A stretch of DNA of 64,000 nt from Pseudomonadales bacterium. GTDB taxonomy: Bacteria > Pseudomonadota > Gammaproteobacteria > Pseudomonadales > Azotimanducaceae. Position 1 is the stretch's first letter, and each line of letters opens with the position of its first letter. Below the pieces are notes generated by a model. The model did not search any database, was not told the origin of the DNA, and worked only from the letters and a program-made list of their open reading frames with translations. Of the stretch, positions 1 to 7,807 are shown in pieces. Both the position numbers and the translations under genes were made by a program. The stretch lies in NCBI GenBank assembly GCA_028277965.1, contig JANQFF010000519.1, positions 1 through 64,000 of the forward strand. The letters are read 5' to 3'.

Positions 1-2
1 GT

Positions 3-389
3 ATTTCTCACAGCGACCGCTACGCGGCGGCCCTGGTTAGCACTGTTCATCAGGGCTGCGGGATCGACATCGAACGGGCAGGGCGCGTTAACCCGCGTCT
101 GGACCGGAAACTGTTTACTCAGAAAGAGCTCGATACGGCAACCCGGACAACCTGTCAGGATCTGCGAACCCGGTTGTTCTCAGCCAAGGAAGCAGGCTAC
201 AAAGCCGTCTTTCCCCTCGCCACCACCTACATACCGTTTCAGGAGGCAACCATTTTGCCGGAACCAGGAACCGAACAATTCCGGATTGAATATCACGGTC
301 CGAATCCGTCCAACAATCTGCTCAACGAGGGGATTGGATTCTGGCGAACAGCTGCAGATCATGTCATCACCGTTTTCCTCATTTCCTGA
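3..389 (+). CDS. 4'-phosphopantetheinyl transferase, 3' part
   Basis: The open frame runs in from the left edge, so the start is missing. The readable 128 residues contain the two signatures of Sfp/EntD-type phosphopantetheinyl transferases: ISHSDRYAAALV followed by GIDIE (Mg2+ and CoA binding), and FSAKEAGYKA about 35 residues later. The family moves the phosphopantetheine arm of CoA onto a serine of acyl, peptidyl or aryl carrier proteins in the cytoplasm. About half of a typical 220-250 residue enzyme is present. It ends 7 bp before the nucleoside transporter and could be co-transcribed with it. The family is clear; the carrier protein it serves cannot be told from here. Confidence 0.85.
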   Translation: MSHSDRYAAALVSTVHQGCGIDIERAGRVNPRLDRKLFTQKELDTATRTTCQDLRTRLFSAKEAGYKAVFPLATTYIPFQEATILPEPGTEQFRIEYHGPNPSNNLLNEGIGFWRTAADHVITVFLIS

Positions 390-396
390 TTAGCAC

Positions 397-1644
397 ATGC
401 AGGCAATCGCTGGCATCCCGATATTTCTGACTGTCTGCTGGCTTCTGAGCGAGCAGCGCAGGGATATTGCTATCCGGCCTGTCCTGGCTGGCCTGGCCCT
501 GCAGGCGTTACTCGCGGTGCTGTTCCTGCGTGTGGAGTGGATCAGCGCCTCACTGCTGAATCTGAACAAGCTCGTTAACGCAATTGAACAGGCGACGCTG
601 GCAGGGACAACTTTCCTGTTCGGTTATCTCGGTGGCGGTGGCGCACCGTTTGAGATCACCGAGACAAGTGCAACTTATCTCTTTGCATTCCGGGTTTTGC
701 CACAGGTTGTTGTTTTCTCCGTCATCATCGCCATCTTCTGGCATTGGCGTGTTCTGCCAGCCATTGTAAAAGCATTTGGCTGGGTGCTGACAAAAACGCT
801 GCGAATCAGTGGTGCTCTCGGCACCAGCGGAGCAAGTTCCCTTTTTCTGGGTATGGTTGAAACCCCGATGGTCATCCGTGCATACCTCGCCAGCCTGTCC
901 AGATCCGAGTTTTTCACAGTCATGACATTCGGCATGTCTACCGTGGCCGGATCGGTCATGGTGTTATACGCAAGCGTTCTGAACGATGTCTTGCCGGGTG
1001 TTGTCGGGCATATCCTGAGTGCCTCGGTCCTCAATGTGATTGGCGCTGTCTACGTCGCGCGAATCATGATTCCAGGAGGGCAGGAGGAGGATAGAAGCGC
1101 TGATACCCGGGTTGACCTGAAATACGACTCCTTCATGGACGCCATTACGCGTGGCACCGCAGACGGCTTGACGCTCGCCCTCAACGTCGGGGGTATGTTA
1201 CTCGTCCTGATCAGCCTCGTGGCCCTCCTGAACGGCGTTCTCGGTGTTTTCGATGTGTCAGGGGAAACTCTCTCCCTGCAACGTATTCTCGGCTGGCTGT
1301 TTGCCCCGGTCGCCTGGCTGATCGGCATACCGTGGGCTGAAGCCCCTGTCGCAGGCGGTTTGCTGGGTACAAAGCTGGCATTGAACGAACTGGTCGCATA
1401 TCTGCAACTGGTCGAAGTGCAGGGTGATCTGTCACCCGCAACGCGCCTCATCATGCTTTACGCGCTCTGTGGTTTCGCCAACTTCGGCAGTCTGGGAATC
1501 CTCCTGGGCGGACTCGCCACGCTGATCCCGCAAAGGCGCAGAGAATTTCTGGAAATCGCCCCTAAGTCATTGATAAGCGGAACAATTGTTACGCTGATTA
1601 CAGGCGCTATTATCGCTCTGGTTACAGCCCTCTTTGGAGGCTAG
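397..1644 (+). CDS. Concentrative nucleoside transporter, CNT/NupC family
   Basis: This 415-residue polytopic inner-membrane protein has the length and layout of NupC-type transporters, which import nucleosides with H+ or Na+. An N-terminal pair of helices (WLLSEQRRDI, then a hydrophobic stretch) is followed by the GYLGGGGAPFE loop and by the family core GTSGASSLFLGMVETPMVIR near residue 145, which lines the substrate site. Further hydrophobic segments continue to the C-terminus. The ATG at 397 gives a normal family N-terminus. It is convergent with exbD, with only about 30 bp between them and no obvious terminator. Substrate preference cannot be read from the sequence. Confidence 0.9.
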   Translation: MQAIAGIPIFLTVCWLLSEQRRDIAIRPVLAGLALQALLAVLFLRVEWISASLLNLNKLVNAIEQATLAGTTFLFGYLGGGGAPFEITETSATYLFAFRVLPQVVVFSVIIAIFWHWRVLPAIVKAFGWVLTKTLRISGALGTSGASSLFLGMVETPMVIRAYLASLSRSEFFTVMTFGMSTVAGSVMVLYASVLNDVLPGVVGHILSASVLNVIGAVYVARIMIPGGQEEDRSADTRVDLKYDSFMDAITRGTADGLTLALNVGGMLLVLISLVALLNGVLGVFDVSGETLSLQRILGWLFAPVAWLIGIPWAEAPVAGGLLGTKLALNELVAYLQLVEVQGDLSPATRLIMLYALCGFANFGSLGILLGGLATLIPQRRREFLEIAPKSLISGTIVTLITGAIIALVTALFGG

Positions 1645-1673
1645 CGTGGGATGTAAGTGGGTTTGAGACTTCG

Positions 1674-2090
1674 TCAGCCACCCGACGCCGCAAGGGACAC
1701 GTTGTAAACACCTGCCTGCCTGGCGGAGTCCATCACGTGGATCATCGCTTCCGTAGTGGAATCTTTGTGAGGCTGAATGATCACCGGTGCTTCCGGATTT
1801 TCAGCATGCAGACGTTCGATGTTTGCGCGTACAGATCGCCAGTCCACATCGCGCTGAGCTATGACAATCCGGTCACGACTCGTGATACGCACGACAATAC
1901 TCTTCTTGTCAGGATCCACAGTCTTTGGCTTGTCATCGTCCGGCTGATTGACGTCAAGCCCAACCTCTTTAACAAATGTGGCCGTCACGATGAAGAAAAT
2001 CAGCATGATGAACACGACATCCAGCATCGGAGTCAGGTTGATGGCGGTATCGTTTTCTTCTTCCCGCCCACGTCCAAATGGTCTGCGCAT
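1674..2090 (-). CDS. exbD: ExbD/TolR family biopolymer transport protein
   Basis: The 138-residue protein has the ExbD/TolR plan. A short charged cytoplasmic N-terminus leads into one transmembrane helix beginning LTPMLDVVFIMLIFF, with the conserved membrane Asp at residue 24 that takes part in proton-driven energy coupling. A periplasmic domain of about 90 residues follows, ending near GVYNVSLAASG. The family works with ExbB and TonB to energise outer-membrane transporters. No exbB or tonB lies beside it in this window. The gene directly upstream on the same strand is the SMP-30-like protein, 161 bp away. The start at 2090 has a purine-rich AGGGGA just upstream. Confidence 0.88.
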   Translation of the reverse strand: MRRPFGRGREEENDTAINLTPMLDVVFIMLIFFIVTATFVKEVGLDVNQPDDDKPKTVDPDKKSIVVRITSRDRIVIAQRDVDWRSVRANIERLHAENPEAPVIIQPHKDSTTEAMIHVMDSARQAGVYNVSLAASGG

Positions 2091-2143
2091 GGTTCCCCTA
2101 CAACTCTTTGTTCTCTTTGTCTCTCGTCCTGTTTTGTCTTGTT

Positions 2144-2171
2144 CTCACGCCACTTCATCTGTGGGCGTGAG
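2144..2171. promoter_or_regulatory. 8-bp stem-loop between the SMP-30-like gene and exbD
   Basis: CTCACGCC (2144-2151) and GGCGTGAG (2164-2171) are perfectly complementary across a 12-nt loop. On the minus strand this lies after the SMP-30-like gene and about 55 nt before the exbD start. No U-run follows on that strand, so a leader hairpin or attenuator is as likely as a terminator. Confidence 0.35.
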
Positions 2172-2251
2172 CGTGCGACCGAATGAACTTCGCACCTTCC
2201 CAGGCGGCTATCTTAAGTGAGCACCCGCAGGATTTCCAACTGCCGAAATGC

Positions 2252-3181
2252 CTATTTATTCAGGAAATTGAGCGGGAGTCCTGCTTTGCCCCAGGGCATC
2301 GACACCAGGCGGCCTGTCGAAGAGAGCGTGATAAAGGCTGTTTTCAGATCTGAACCGCCAAAGCAGATGTTGGTTGTGAGTCGGTCGGGCATCGGTACAA
2401 ATACCGGTTCTTCATCCCGTGGAGATAGTGTTGTCACACCGCCGTCGATCAGCGTTGCCACAGCAACACCCCCATCTGCATCGACCGCCAGGGAGTCGAA
2501 CATATGGTACCCCGGCCTGTCGTTCAGAATTCTGCGCGCACCACCATCCGCCAGTTCTCCAGGTCCAGCGAGTTGGAAAGCCCAGAGACGTCCGGGAACC
2601 GTCTCGGCGACATAGAGTTCCTGCTCATCAGGGGAGAGGCCTATACCGTTGGGACCTTCCATTGGAAAAATGACTTCTTCGATGAAAGATCCGTCATAAC
2701 GGGCATAAAAAACCCCTGTTCTGTCCCGCTCCCTGGCCCGGGTCTTGCCGTGATCCGTGAACCAGAAACCCCCATCAGCATCAAAAACGATGTCGTTCGG
2801 TCCCCTGAGAGGCTGACCATGACAGTGTGTATAGAGAACCTCCACCTCACCCGTTTCCAGATTTACCCGTTCAATGCGCCCACCCGAATAGTTTTCGGGT
2901 TGTTCGCCCGGGTACAGAAGATCGTTCCGGCGAATCCAGTTGAAGCCCCCGTTATTGCAGACATAACAGCAACCATCCGGCCCCATCGCAGCCCCGTTGG
3001 GACCACCGCCCAGACTGGCCACTACTTCGATCTGACCGTCACGGACCCGGCTCAGGGTCCCCCGTGCTATCTCGACAACCAGCACCGAGCCATCTTCCAT
3101 GGCGATTGGACCTTCGGGAAACTGCAGACCTTCGACCAGAACTGTCGTGTTTTCGCTACTCATCTTTTTGCTACGAGTCAT
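2252..3181 (-). CDS. SMP-30/gluconolactonase/LRE family protein
   Basis: The 309-residue protein reads as a six-bladed beta-propeller of the SMP-30/gluconolactonase family, typically metal-dependent lactonases acting on sugar or other lactones. Supporting motifs are EGLQFPEGP near the start (the family metal-ligand Glu), GGGPNGAAMGPDGCCYVCNN, the NDIVFDADGGFWFTDHG blade, GPNGIGLSPDEQELYVAET and DSLAVDADGGVAVAT (metal Asp). There is no signal peptide, so it is probably cytoplasmic. An internal ATG at 3163 is an alternative start. Its divergent neighbour is the BON lipoprotein and exbD lies downstream; neither suggests a substrate. Confidence 0.85.
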   Translation of the reverse strand: MTRSKKMSSENTTVLVEGLQFPEGPIAMEDGSVLVVEIARGTLSRVRDGQIEVVASLGGGPNGAAMGPDGCCYVCNNGGFNWIRRNDLLYPGEQPENYSGGRIERVNLETGEVEVLYTHCHGQPLRGPNDIVFDADGGFWFTDHGKTRARERDRTGVFYARYDGSFIEEVIFPMEGPNGIGLSPDEQELYVAETVPGRLWAFQLAGPGELADGGARRILNDRPGYHMFDSLAVDADGGVAVATLIDGGVTTLSPRDEEPVFVPMPDRLTTNICFGGSDLKTAFITLSSTGRLVSMPWGKAGLPLNFLNK

Positions 3182-3261
3182 CGGTACCCGATATTAATTG
3201 GTGCTCTCCCTATTGTCTTGTGATTGAATTGCCAGGTCGCCCCGACTAGAGAGAGACCCAC

Positions 3262-3597
3262 TTGACCGCGTCTAAACACGCTCACTTCAGAGGCTTTATC
3301 CTCATTGTGCTGGTGTCACTGGCATTCACCGGTTGTGCAAGTTACAAAGATGGCGGCAGCCGCACTATCGGAGAATTTACGGACGATGTCGGCATACAGA
3401 TGTCCGTCAAGACCGCACTCATTCGCGACGAAGAAATTGATGGGCTTTTCATCAACGTCGAGGTCAGCCGCAGTGTTGTGACCCTCTACGGACGCGTACC
3501 CTCAGACTACGCCAGAAACAAAGCCCTCGAAGTGGCTGGTCGCGCCAGGGGGGTCGTCAAGGTCGAAGACGGCCTCACGGTTGTTGAGGATAAGTAG
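3262..3597 (+). CDS. BON-domain periplasmic lipoprotein
   Basis: The 111-residue protein begins at a TTG codon. Its N-terminus has a basic start, a hydrophobic core and a lipobox ending at Cys25 (FTGC), so the mature form should be lipid-anchored. The rest is a single BON domain: VGIQMSVKTALIRDEEIDGLFINVE..VVTLYGRVPS and a closing VVKVEDGLTVV. BON domains are thought to bind phospholipid surfaces, and OsmY and DolP are well-known relatives with two copies. A single-BON lipoprotein suggests an envelope-integrity role, but the specific job is unknown. It is convergent with hemF across 190 bp. Confidence 0.85.
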   Translation: MTASKHAHFRGFILIVLVSLAFTGCASYKDGGSRTIGEFTDDVGIQMSVKTALIRDEEIDGLFINVEVSRSVVTLYGRVPSDYARNKALEVAGRARGVVKVEDGLTVVEDK

Positions 3598-3787
3598 GGC
3601 GCTTTATACACACCCCACAGTTCCGGCAGGCCTTGTCGGACAATATTGAGCCTGCTGCGAAAACTGTCTTAATTTATTGATTTACAATAGATTTCCTGAG
3701 CGTCATCGAAGCAAGTGTGTACATATTGCACAGTTCTGAGCGCGATTCAGGATTCATCCCCAGAGTTATCCACAGCTCAAGGTACCG

Positions 3788-4696
3788 CTAGCGGCCATCA
3801 AGCTCTGCCAGCCAGTCACGGGGTTCGAGATAGGCGCTCAGTTCCGCCTCGCGGGTCCCCGGCTCCGGTTGATAGTCGTAAACCCATCTCGCCAGCGGTG
3901 GCAGAGATGCAAGCACCGCTTCAACCCGACGCCCGCTTTGCAACCCGTATTTGGTGCCGCGGTCGATGACGAGATTGAATTCCGCATACCGCCCCCTGCG
4001 AATCAGCTGGAATTCCCGCTCACTTTCTGAATAAGGCGCTTCTTTCCGGCGATCCAGTATCGGCACGTAGGCATCGGTAAACGTATCGCCCACTCGCCGC
4101 ACAAAATCGAAGCTCGTGTCAAAACCACCGGTTTTCCAGTCATCGAAAAACACCCCGCCAATCCCGCGGCACTCCCCCCGGTGAGTGAGGAAAAAGTACT
4201 CATCGCACGCTGATTTCAGCGCAGCATAGTGTTCACCGCATGCATCTGCCGCTGTGCGATGCCAGTGCAGTATGTCCTCTTCATAAGGATAGAAGGGCGT
4301 CAGGTCATAACCGCCGCCGAAATACCAGTCCGGCGAGTCCGCTTCGACCAGGAAAAAACGCAGATTCATGTGTGTAGTTGGGGCATGAGGGTTTCTTGGA
4401 TGGACAATCAGCGAGATAGCCGCCGCCTGAAAACGGTGCCCCGCCAGATGCGGATTGCGCTCGGTCGCCGCAGGTGGCAGGGAATCGCCAATCGAATGGC
4501 TGAACTGAACCGCGGCTTTTTCGATGTGTTTGCCTTCAGCGAGAACACTGGGCTGAGAGAAACCCCCGTTTGGCATCTCGAGCGGATCCCGGCGGAAGCT
4601 GGCTGCTCCGTCACTCTTCTCCAATGCGTCACATATCGACGCCTGTAAATCAAGAAAGTACTGGCGGACCGGTTCCACCATTTCACTTCCAGCCAT
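3788..4696 (-). CDS. hemF: Oxygen-dependent coproporphyrinogen III oxidase
   Basis: HemF uses O2 to decarboxylate two propionates of coproporphyrinogen III, giving protoporphyrinogen IX in haem synthesis. Recognisable blocks are [72 protein letters not shown]-type text and the C-terminal [17 protein letters not shown]. Starting at the ATG at 4696 ([10 protein letters not shown]) gives 302 residues, the usual HemF size. The longer reading frame begins at a TTG and adds 20 residues that do not look like HemF. It is divergent from the methylsuccinyl-CoA dehydrogenase-like gene, and a 15-bp palindrome lies between them. Confidence 0.97.
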   Translation of the reverse strand: [302 protein letters not shown]

Positions 4697-4750
4697 ATCT
4701 GAAATCCTGCCTGTTGTTTTTGTATTCAGTTTCGCAAACGCGTCTATCAC

Positions 4751-4765
4751 ACGCAAAATTTGCGT
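4751..4765. promoter_or_regulatory. 15-bp palindrome in the hemF / acyl-CoA dehydrogenase divergent region
   Basis: The sequence ACGCAAA-A-TTTGCGT is a perfect inverted repeat with 7-bp arms around one central base. It lies 55 bp upstream of the hemF start and about 120 bp upstream of the divergent dehydrogenase. Size, symmetry and position suit a dimeric repressor site. Which regulator binds it, if any, is not visible. Confidence 0.45.
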
Positions 4766-4885
4766 AGAATCCGCACTGGCGAAATGGCTTGCCAGCGTAC
4801 TTCAGAATCGAATAACAACATCTAAGGGAATTCACTTGTTTGTGACTAATGGAGGCCATGTAGAGCGTGGTCTGATGCGGATGTC

Positions 4886-6478
4886 ATGGGTGACGGTTTG
4901 ACCGTGGAACAGCTCGAGACACTTCAAAACCTGGTGGACAAGGCAGCCGCTTCTCTCACCGGCGATCTCGACGGTGAACAGGTAGCGCTCTACGATCTGG
5001 CTTTCTGTCAGGCTGAACTGCTGGCAGCTCAATCGCTGACACGTCTGGCCAATATGGAAGCGAACGATGTTCTGGCGGCTGCAGCTGCCTATTACAGCGC
5101 GGAGGTTTCAAATTCGATCGTGCAGCGTTTCGCGCGGTTTCCCGCGGCCTGGGGATTAACCACGTCTGAATTGCCGGACCCCGGAGACGAGTGGCTGAAT
5201 CCATCGCGCATTGCAGAACTCGGTGCACAGTTCCTCGCGGAAGGTATACCGGCCCCCACAGAGGATTCGGAACACAGCATCATTCGCAACACATTCCACG
5301 ACTTCACCAACGAGGTCGTCAGCCCCCTGGCGGAAGAAGTACATCGCCAGGACCTTCTGATCCCTCCCGCGATTCTCGAACCCCTGAAGGAAATGGGGTG
5401 TTTTGGGCTTTCTGTACCCGTGCGGTTCGGCGGCCTCAAACCGGACGATCATGAAGACAGCCAGGGGATGGTCATCGTAACTGAAGAGCTATCGAGAGGG
5501 TCTCTCGGGGCCGCAGGAAGTCTCATCACGCGTCCTGAAATCATGGCACGCGCAATCCTCGAGGGTGGGACCGACGAGCAGAAGGCACGCTGGCTGCCCG
5601 GGATAGCCGCCGGTGACCCTCTATGTGCAATATCGGTGACTGAGCCCAATACCGGGTCGGATGTAGCCAGCGTTGCGCTCAAGGCAACACCCACCGAGGG
5701 AGGCTGGCTCCTGAATGGGGCGAAGACGTGGTGTACGTTTGCTGGTGCGGCAGGGGCTGTTCTGGTTCTGGCCCGCACGAATCCCGACACCTCACTGGCA
5801 CACAAAGGGTTATCCCTGTTCGTCGTGCACAAACCTGTATTCGACGGACACGACTTCGAATATGAACAACAGGGAGGCGGACGCTTGCAGGGGAGGGCGA
5901 TACCCACAATTGGATACCGCGGCATGCACTCCTACGAGATGTTTTATGACGACTTTTTCGTGCCCCAGGATGACCTCATCGGCGGCGAAGCAGGCACCGG
6001 TCGGGGTTTCTACTACACGATGCGGGGATTCATGGGTGGAAGGCTGCAAACCGCAGCTCGCGCGTGCGGCGTGATGCGAGCAGCCTTCGAAGACGCTGCG
6101 CAGTACACGAACGAACGCACTGTTTTCGGGAAACCAGTTGCCGCGTACCCGCTTTCCTCGGCCAAGTTTGCAAAAATGGGTGCAATGATCTGTGCATGCC
6201 GAGCTCTCACGCGTGACGTTGCAGACCTCATGGATGAGGGTGCCGGTGCGATGGAGGCAAGCCTGGTAAAACTCATCGCGTGCCGGTCGGCAGAGTGGGT
6301 CACCCGTGAGGCGGTTCAACTGTTCGGGGGAATGGGATATGCCGAGGAGTCGGCAGTCAGCCGGTACTTCGTCGATGCAAGGGTACTGAGCATATTCGAA
6401 GGCGCTGAAGAAACCCTCGCTGTCAGAGTAATCGGCAAGGCGCTTGTGGACCAGCAGCGTCAGCGAACCTCTGTCTGA
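4886..6478 (+). CDS. Acyl-CoA dehydrogenase resembling (2S)-methylsuccinyl-CoA dehydrogenase (Mcd)
   Basis: At 530 residues this flavoprotein is about 140 longer than an ordinary acyl-CoA dehydrogenase. The extra N-terminal helical part (EQVALYDLAFCQAELLAA and onward) is what sets Mcd apart. The dehydrogenase core then shows GLSVPVRFGG, ELSRGSLGAAGSLITRPEI, VTEPNTGSDVA, GYRGMHSYEM, GRLQTAARACGVM and GGMGYAEE, ending in SRYFVDARVLSIFEGAEETL. These blocks match my recollection of Mcd closely. Mcd oxidises (2S)-methylsuccinyl-CoA to mesaconyl-CoA in the ethylmalonyl-CoA pathway. No crotonyl-CoA carboxylase/reductase or mutase is nearby, so the substrate remains an inference. A second acyl-CoA dehydrogenase follows after 69 bp. 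Confidence 0.85.
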   Translation: MGDGLTVEQLETLQNLVDKAAASLTGDLDGEQVALYDLAFCQAELLAAQSLTRLANMEANDVLAAAAAYYSAEVSNSIVQRFARFPAAWGLTTSELPDPGDEWLNPSRIAELGAQFLAEGIPAPTEDSEHSIIRNTFHDFTNEVVSPLAEEVHRQDLLIPPAILEPLKEMGCFGLSVPVRFGGLKPDDHEDSQGMVIVTEELSRGSLGAAGSLITRPEIMARAILEGGTDEQKARWLPGIAAGDPLCAISVTEPNTGSDVASVALKATPTEGGWLLNGAKTWCTFAGAAGAVLVLARTNPDTSLAHKGLSLFVVHKPVFDGHDFEYEQQGGGRLQGRAIPTIGYRGMHSYEMFYDDFFVPQDDLIGGEAGTGRGFYYTMRGFMGGRLQTAARACGVMRAAFEDAAQYTNERTVFGKPVAAYPLSSAKFAKMGAMICACRALTRDVADLMDEGAGAMEASLVKLIACRSAEWVTREAVQLFGGMGYAEESAVSRYFVDARVLSIFEGAEETLAVRVIGKALVDQQRQRTSV

Positions 6479-6547
6479 AGAATGTCTGAGCCGGATATTT
6501 CCCGGACAGACTGCTAAAATTGATCGATTCGAAAAAGGTGTATTTGT

Positions 6548-7762
6548 ATGGATATTTCATTCAGTGACAGCGACCGGCAGTTCCAGCAGGAGGTACGCGA
6601 GTGGCTGGAAAACGCATGGCCCCAGGAAATCCGCGACAAGCAGGGTAGAAGCGCTCTGGGGAAGCTCTCGAAAGACGACATCGTCGGGTGGCAGAAACGC
6701 CTCGCGGAAAAGGGCTGGGCCGCTACAAACTGGCCGTCAGAATATGGCGGTGCCAGTTTCACCCCTACGCAAAACTACATCTTCGATCTGGAACGGGCAC
6801 GTGTTGGTGCCCCCAATGTCGTGCCTTTCGGTATCACCATGGTGGCGCCGGTGATCATGAAGTTCGGGACCCAGGAACAGAAAGACACCTTCCTTCCCTC
6901 CATTCTCAATTCCGATATCTGGTTCTGTCAGGGTTACTCCGAACCGGGTTCGGGTTCGGACCTCGCGAGTCTCAAAACCAAAGCTGAAGACAAAGGTGAC
7001 CACTACCTGGTTAACGGAGTGAAAACGTGGACAACTCTCGCTCAATATGCCGACTGGATGTTCTGCCTGGTGCGCACCAGCGATGAAGACATCCGTCAGC
7101 TGGGTATCAGCTTCCTGCTGATCGATATGAACACACCGGGGATCGACGTCAAACCGATCGTCACCCTCGATGAACCAGGCGAAGGATTTCAGGAAATCAA
7201 CATGGTGTATTTCGACAACGTCGAAGTACCAAAGGACAACCTGATTGGTGAAGAAGGAAAAGGCTGGACCTGTGCCAAGTACCTTCTCGAGTTCGAACGA
7301 GGGAATGCCTATTCACCTTCTCTGAATGGAGCGATGCAGCATCTGCAGTCATTTGCACAGGCAGAAGCTGCAGGTGATGGTGGTGTCTACTGGGAGAATG
7401 CAGATTTTCAGCGACGCTACAACGACGTCAAGGTGCAACTGCTGGCCATGGAGTATACCGAGCTCAGGATCCTCGGCGCGCTTGCCGCGGGACAGAATGT
7501 CGGACCCGAAAGTTCAATGCTCAAGACCCGGGGCACCGAACTGCAGCAGGCAGTGACCGAGCTCGCAATGGAGATTTCCGGGACCTACGCTTCACCGTTA
7601 GATCAGTCGACCCCTGCGCCAGGGGACAACTTCCAGTCTGTCGGCCCGAAAGATGCGAACGGTGTCTCACAGGAATATTTCAATACCCGCAAAGTGAGTA
7701 TTTACGCGGGTTCTAATGAAATTCAACGGAATATCATGGCGAAACTAGTTTTGGGCCTATAA
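6548..7762 (+). CDS. Acyl-CoA dehydrogenase
   Basis: This 404-residue protein has the full three-part acyl-CoA dehydrogenase fold: an N-terminal helical domain (LEKGWAATNWPSEYGG at about 60), the beta middle domain with the FAD signature CQGYSEPGSGSDLASL and WTTLAQYADWMF, and a C-terminal helical domain ending SIYAGSNEIQRNIMAKLVLGL. These enzymes form the alpha-beta double bond of acyl-CoA thioesters and pass electrons to ETF. The WTTLAQYA block and the C-terminal AGSNEIQ are typical of subfamilies often annotated for terpenoid, steroid or branched substrates, but the substrate cannot be assigned. It follows the Mcd-like gene and is probably co-transcribed. Confidence 0.9.
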   Translation: MDISFSDSDRQFQQEVREWLENAWPQEIRDKQGRSALGKLSKDDIVGWQKRLAEKGWAATNWPSEYGGASFTPTQNYIFDLERARVGAPNVVPFGITMVAPVIMKFGTQEQKDTFLPSILNSDIWFCQGYSEPGSGSDLASLKTKAEDKGDHYLVNGVKTWTTLAQYADWMFCLVRTSDEDIRQLGISFLLIDMNTPGIDVKPIVTLDEPGEGFQEINMVYFDNVEVPKDNLIGEEGKGWTCAKYLLEFERGNAYSPSLNGAMQHLQSFAQAEAAGDGGVYWENADFQRRYNDVKVQLLAMEYTELRILGALAAGQNVGPESSMLKTRGTELQQAVTELAMEISGTYASPLDQSTPAPGDNFQSVGPKDANGVSQEYFNTRKVSIYAGSNEIQRNIMAKLVLGL

Positions 7763-7767
7763 CACGA

Positions 7768-7783
7768 ACGGGCAGATGCCCGT
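7768..7783 (+). terminator. Short hairpin after the second acyl-CoA dehydrogenase
   Basis: ACGGGC (7768-7773) and GCCCGT (7778-7783) form a perfect 6-bp stem with the loop AGAT, 5 bp after the dehydrogenase stop and 24 bp before the polysaccharide locus begins. No T-run follows, so at best it is a weak or factor-assisted terminator. Confidence 0.35.
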
Positions 7784-7807
7784 CAGCCATCTTCGAGCGA
7801 ACCTCGA

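Noticed and set aside
3766..3774. A perfect DnaA-box-like TTATCCACA beside an AT-rich stretch between the BON gene and hemF
   Set aside because: Only one box is present, with no cluster and no origin-linked genes (dnaA, dnaN, gyrB, parAB) nearby. A single nine-mer of this kind is expected by chance in many places.
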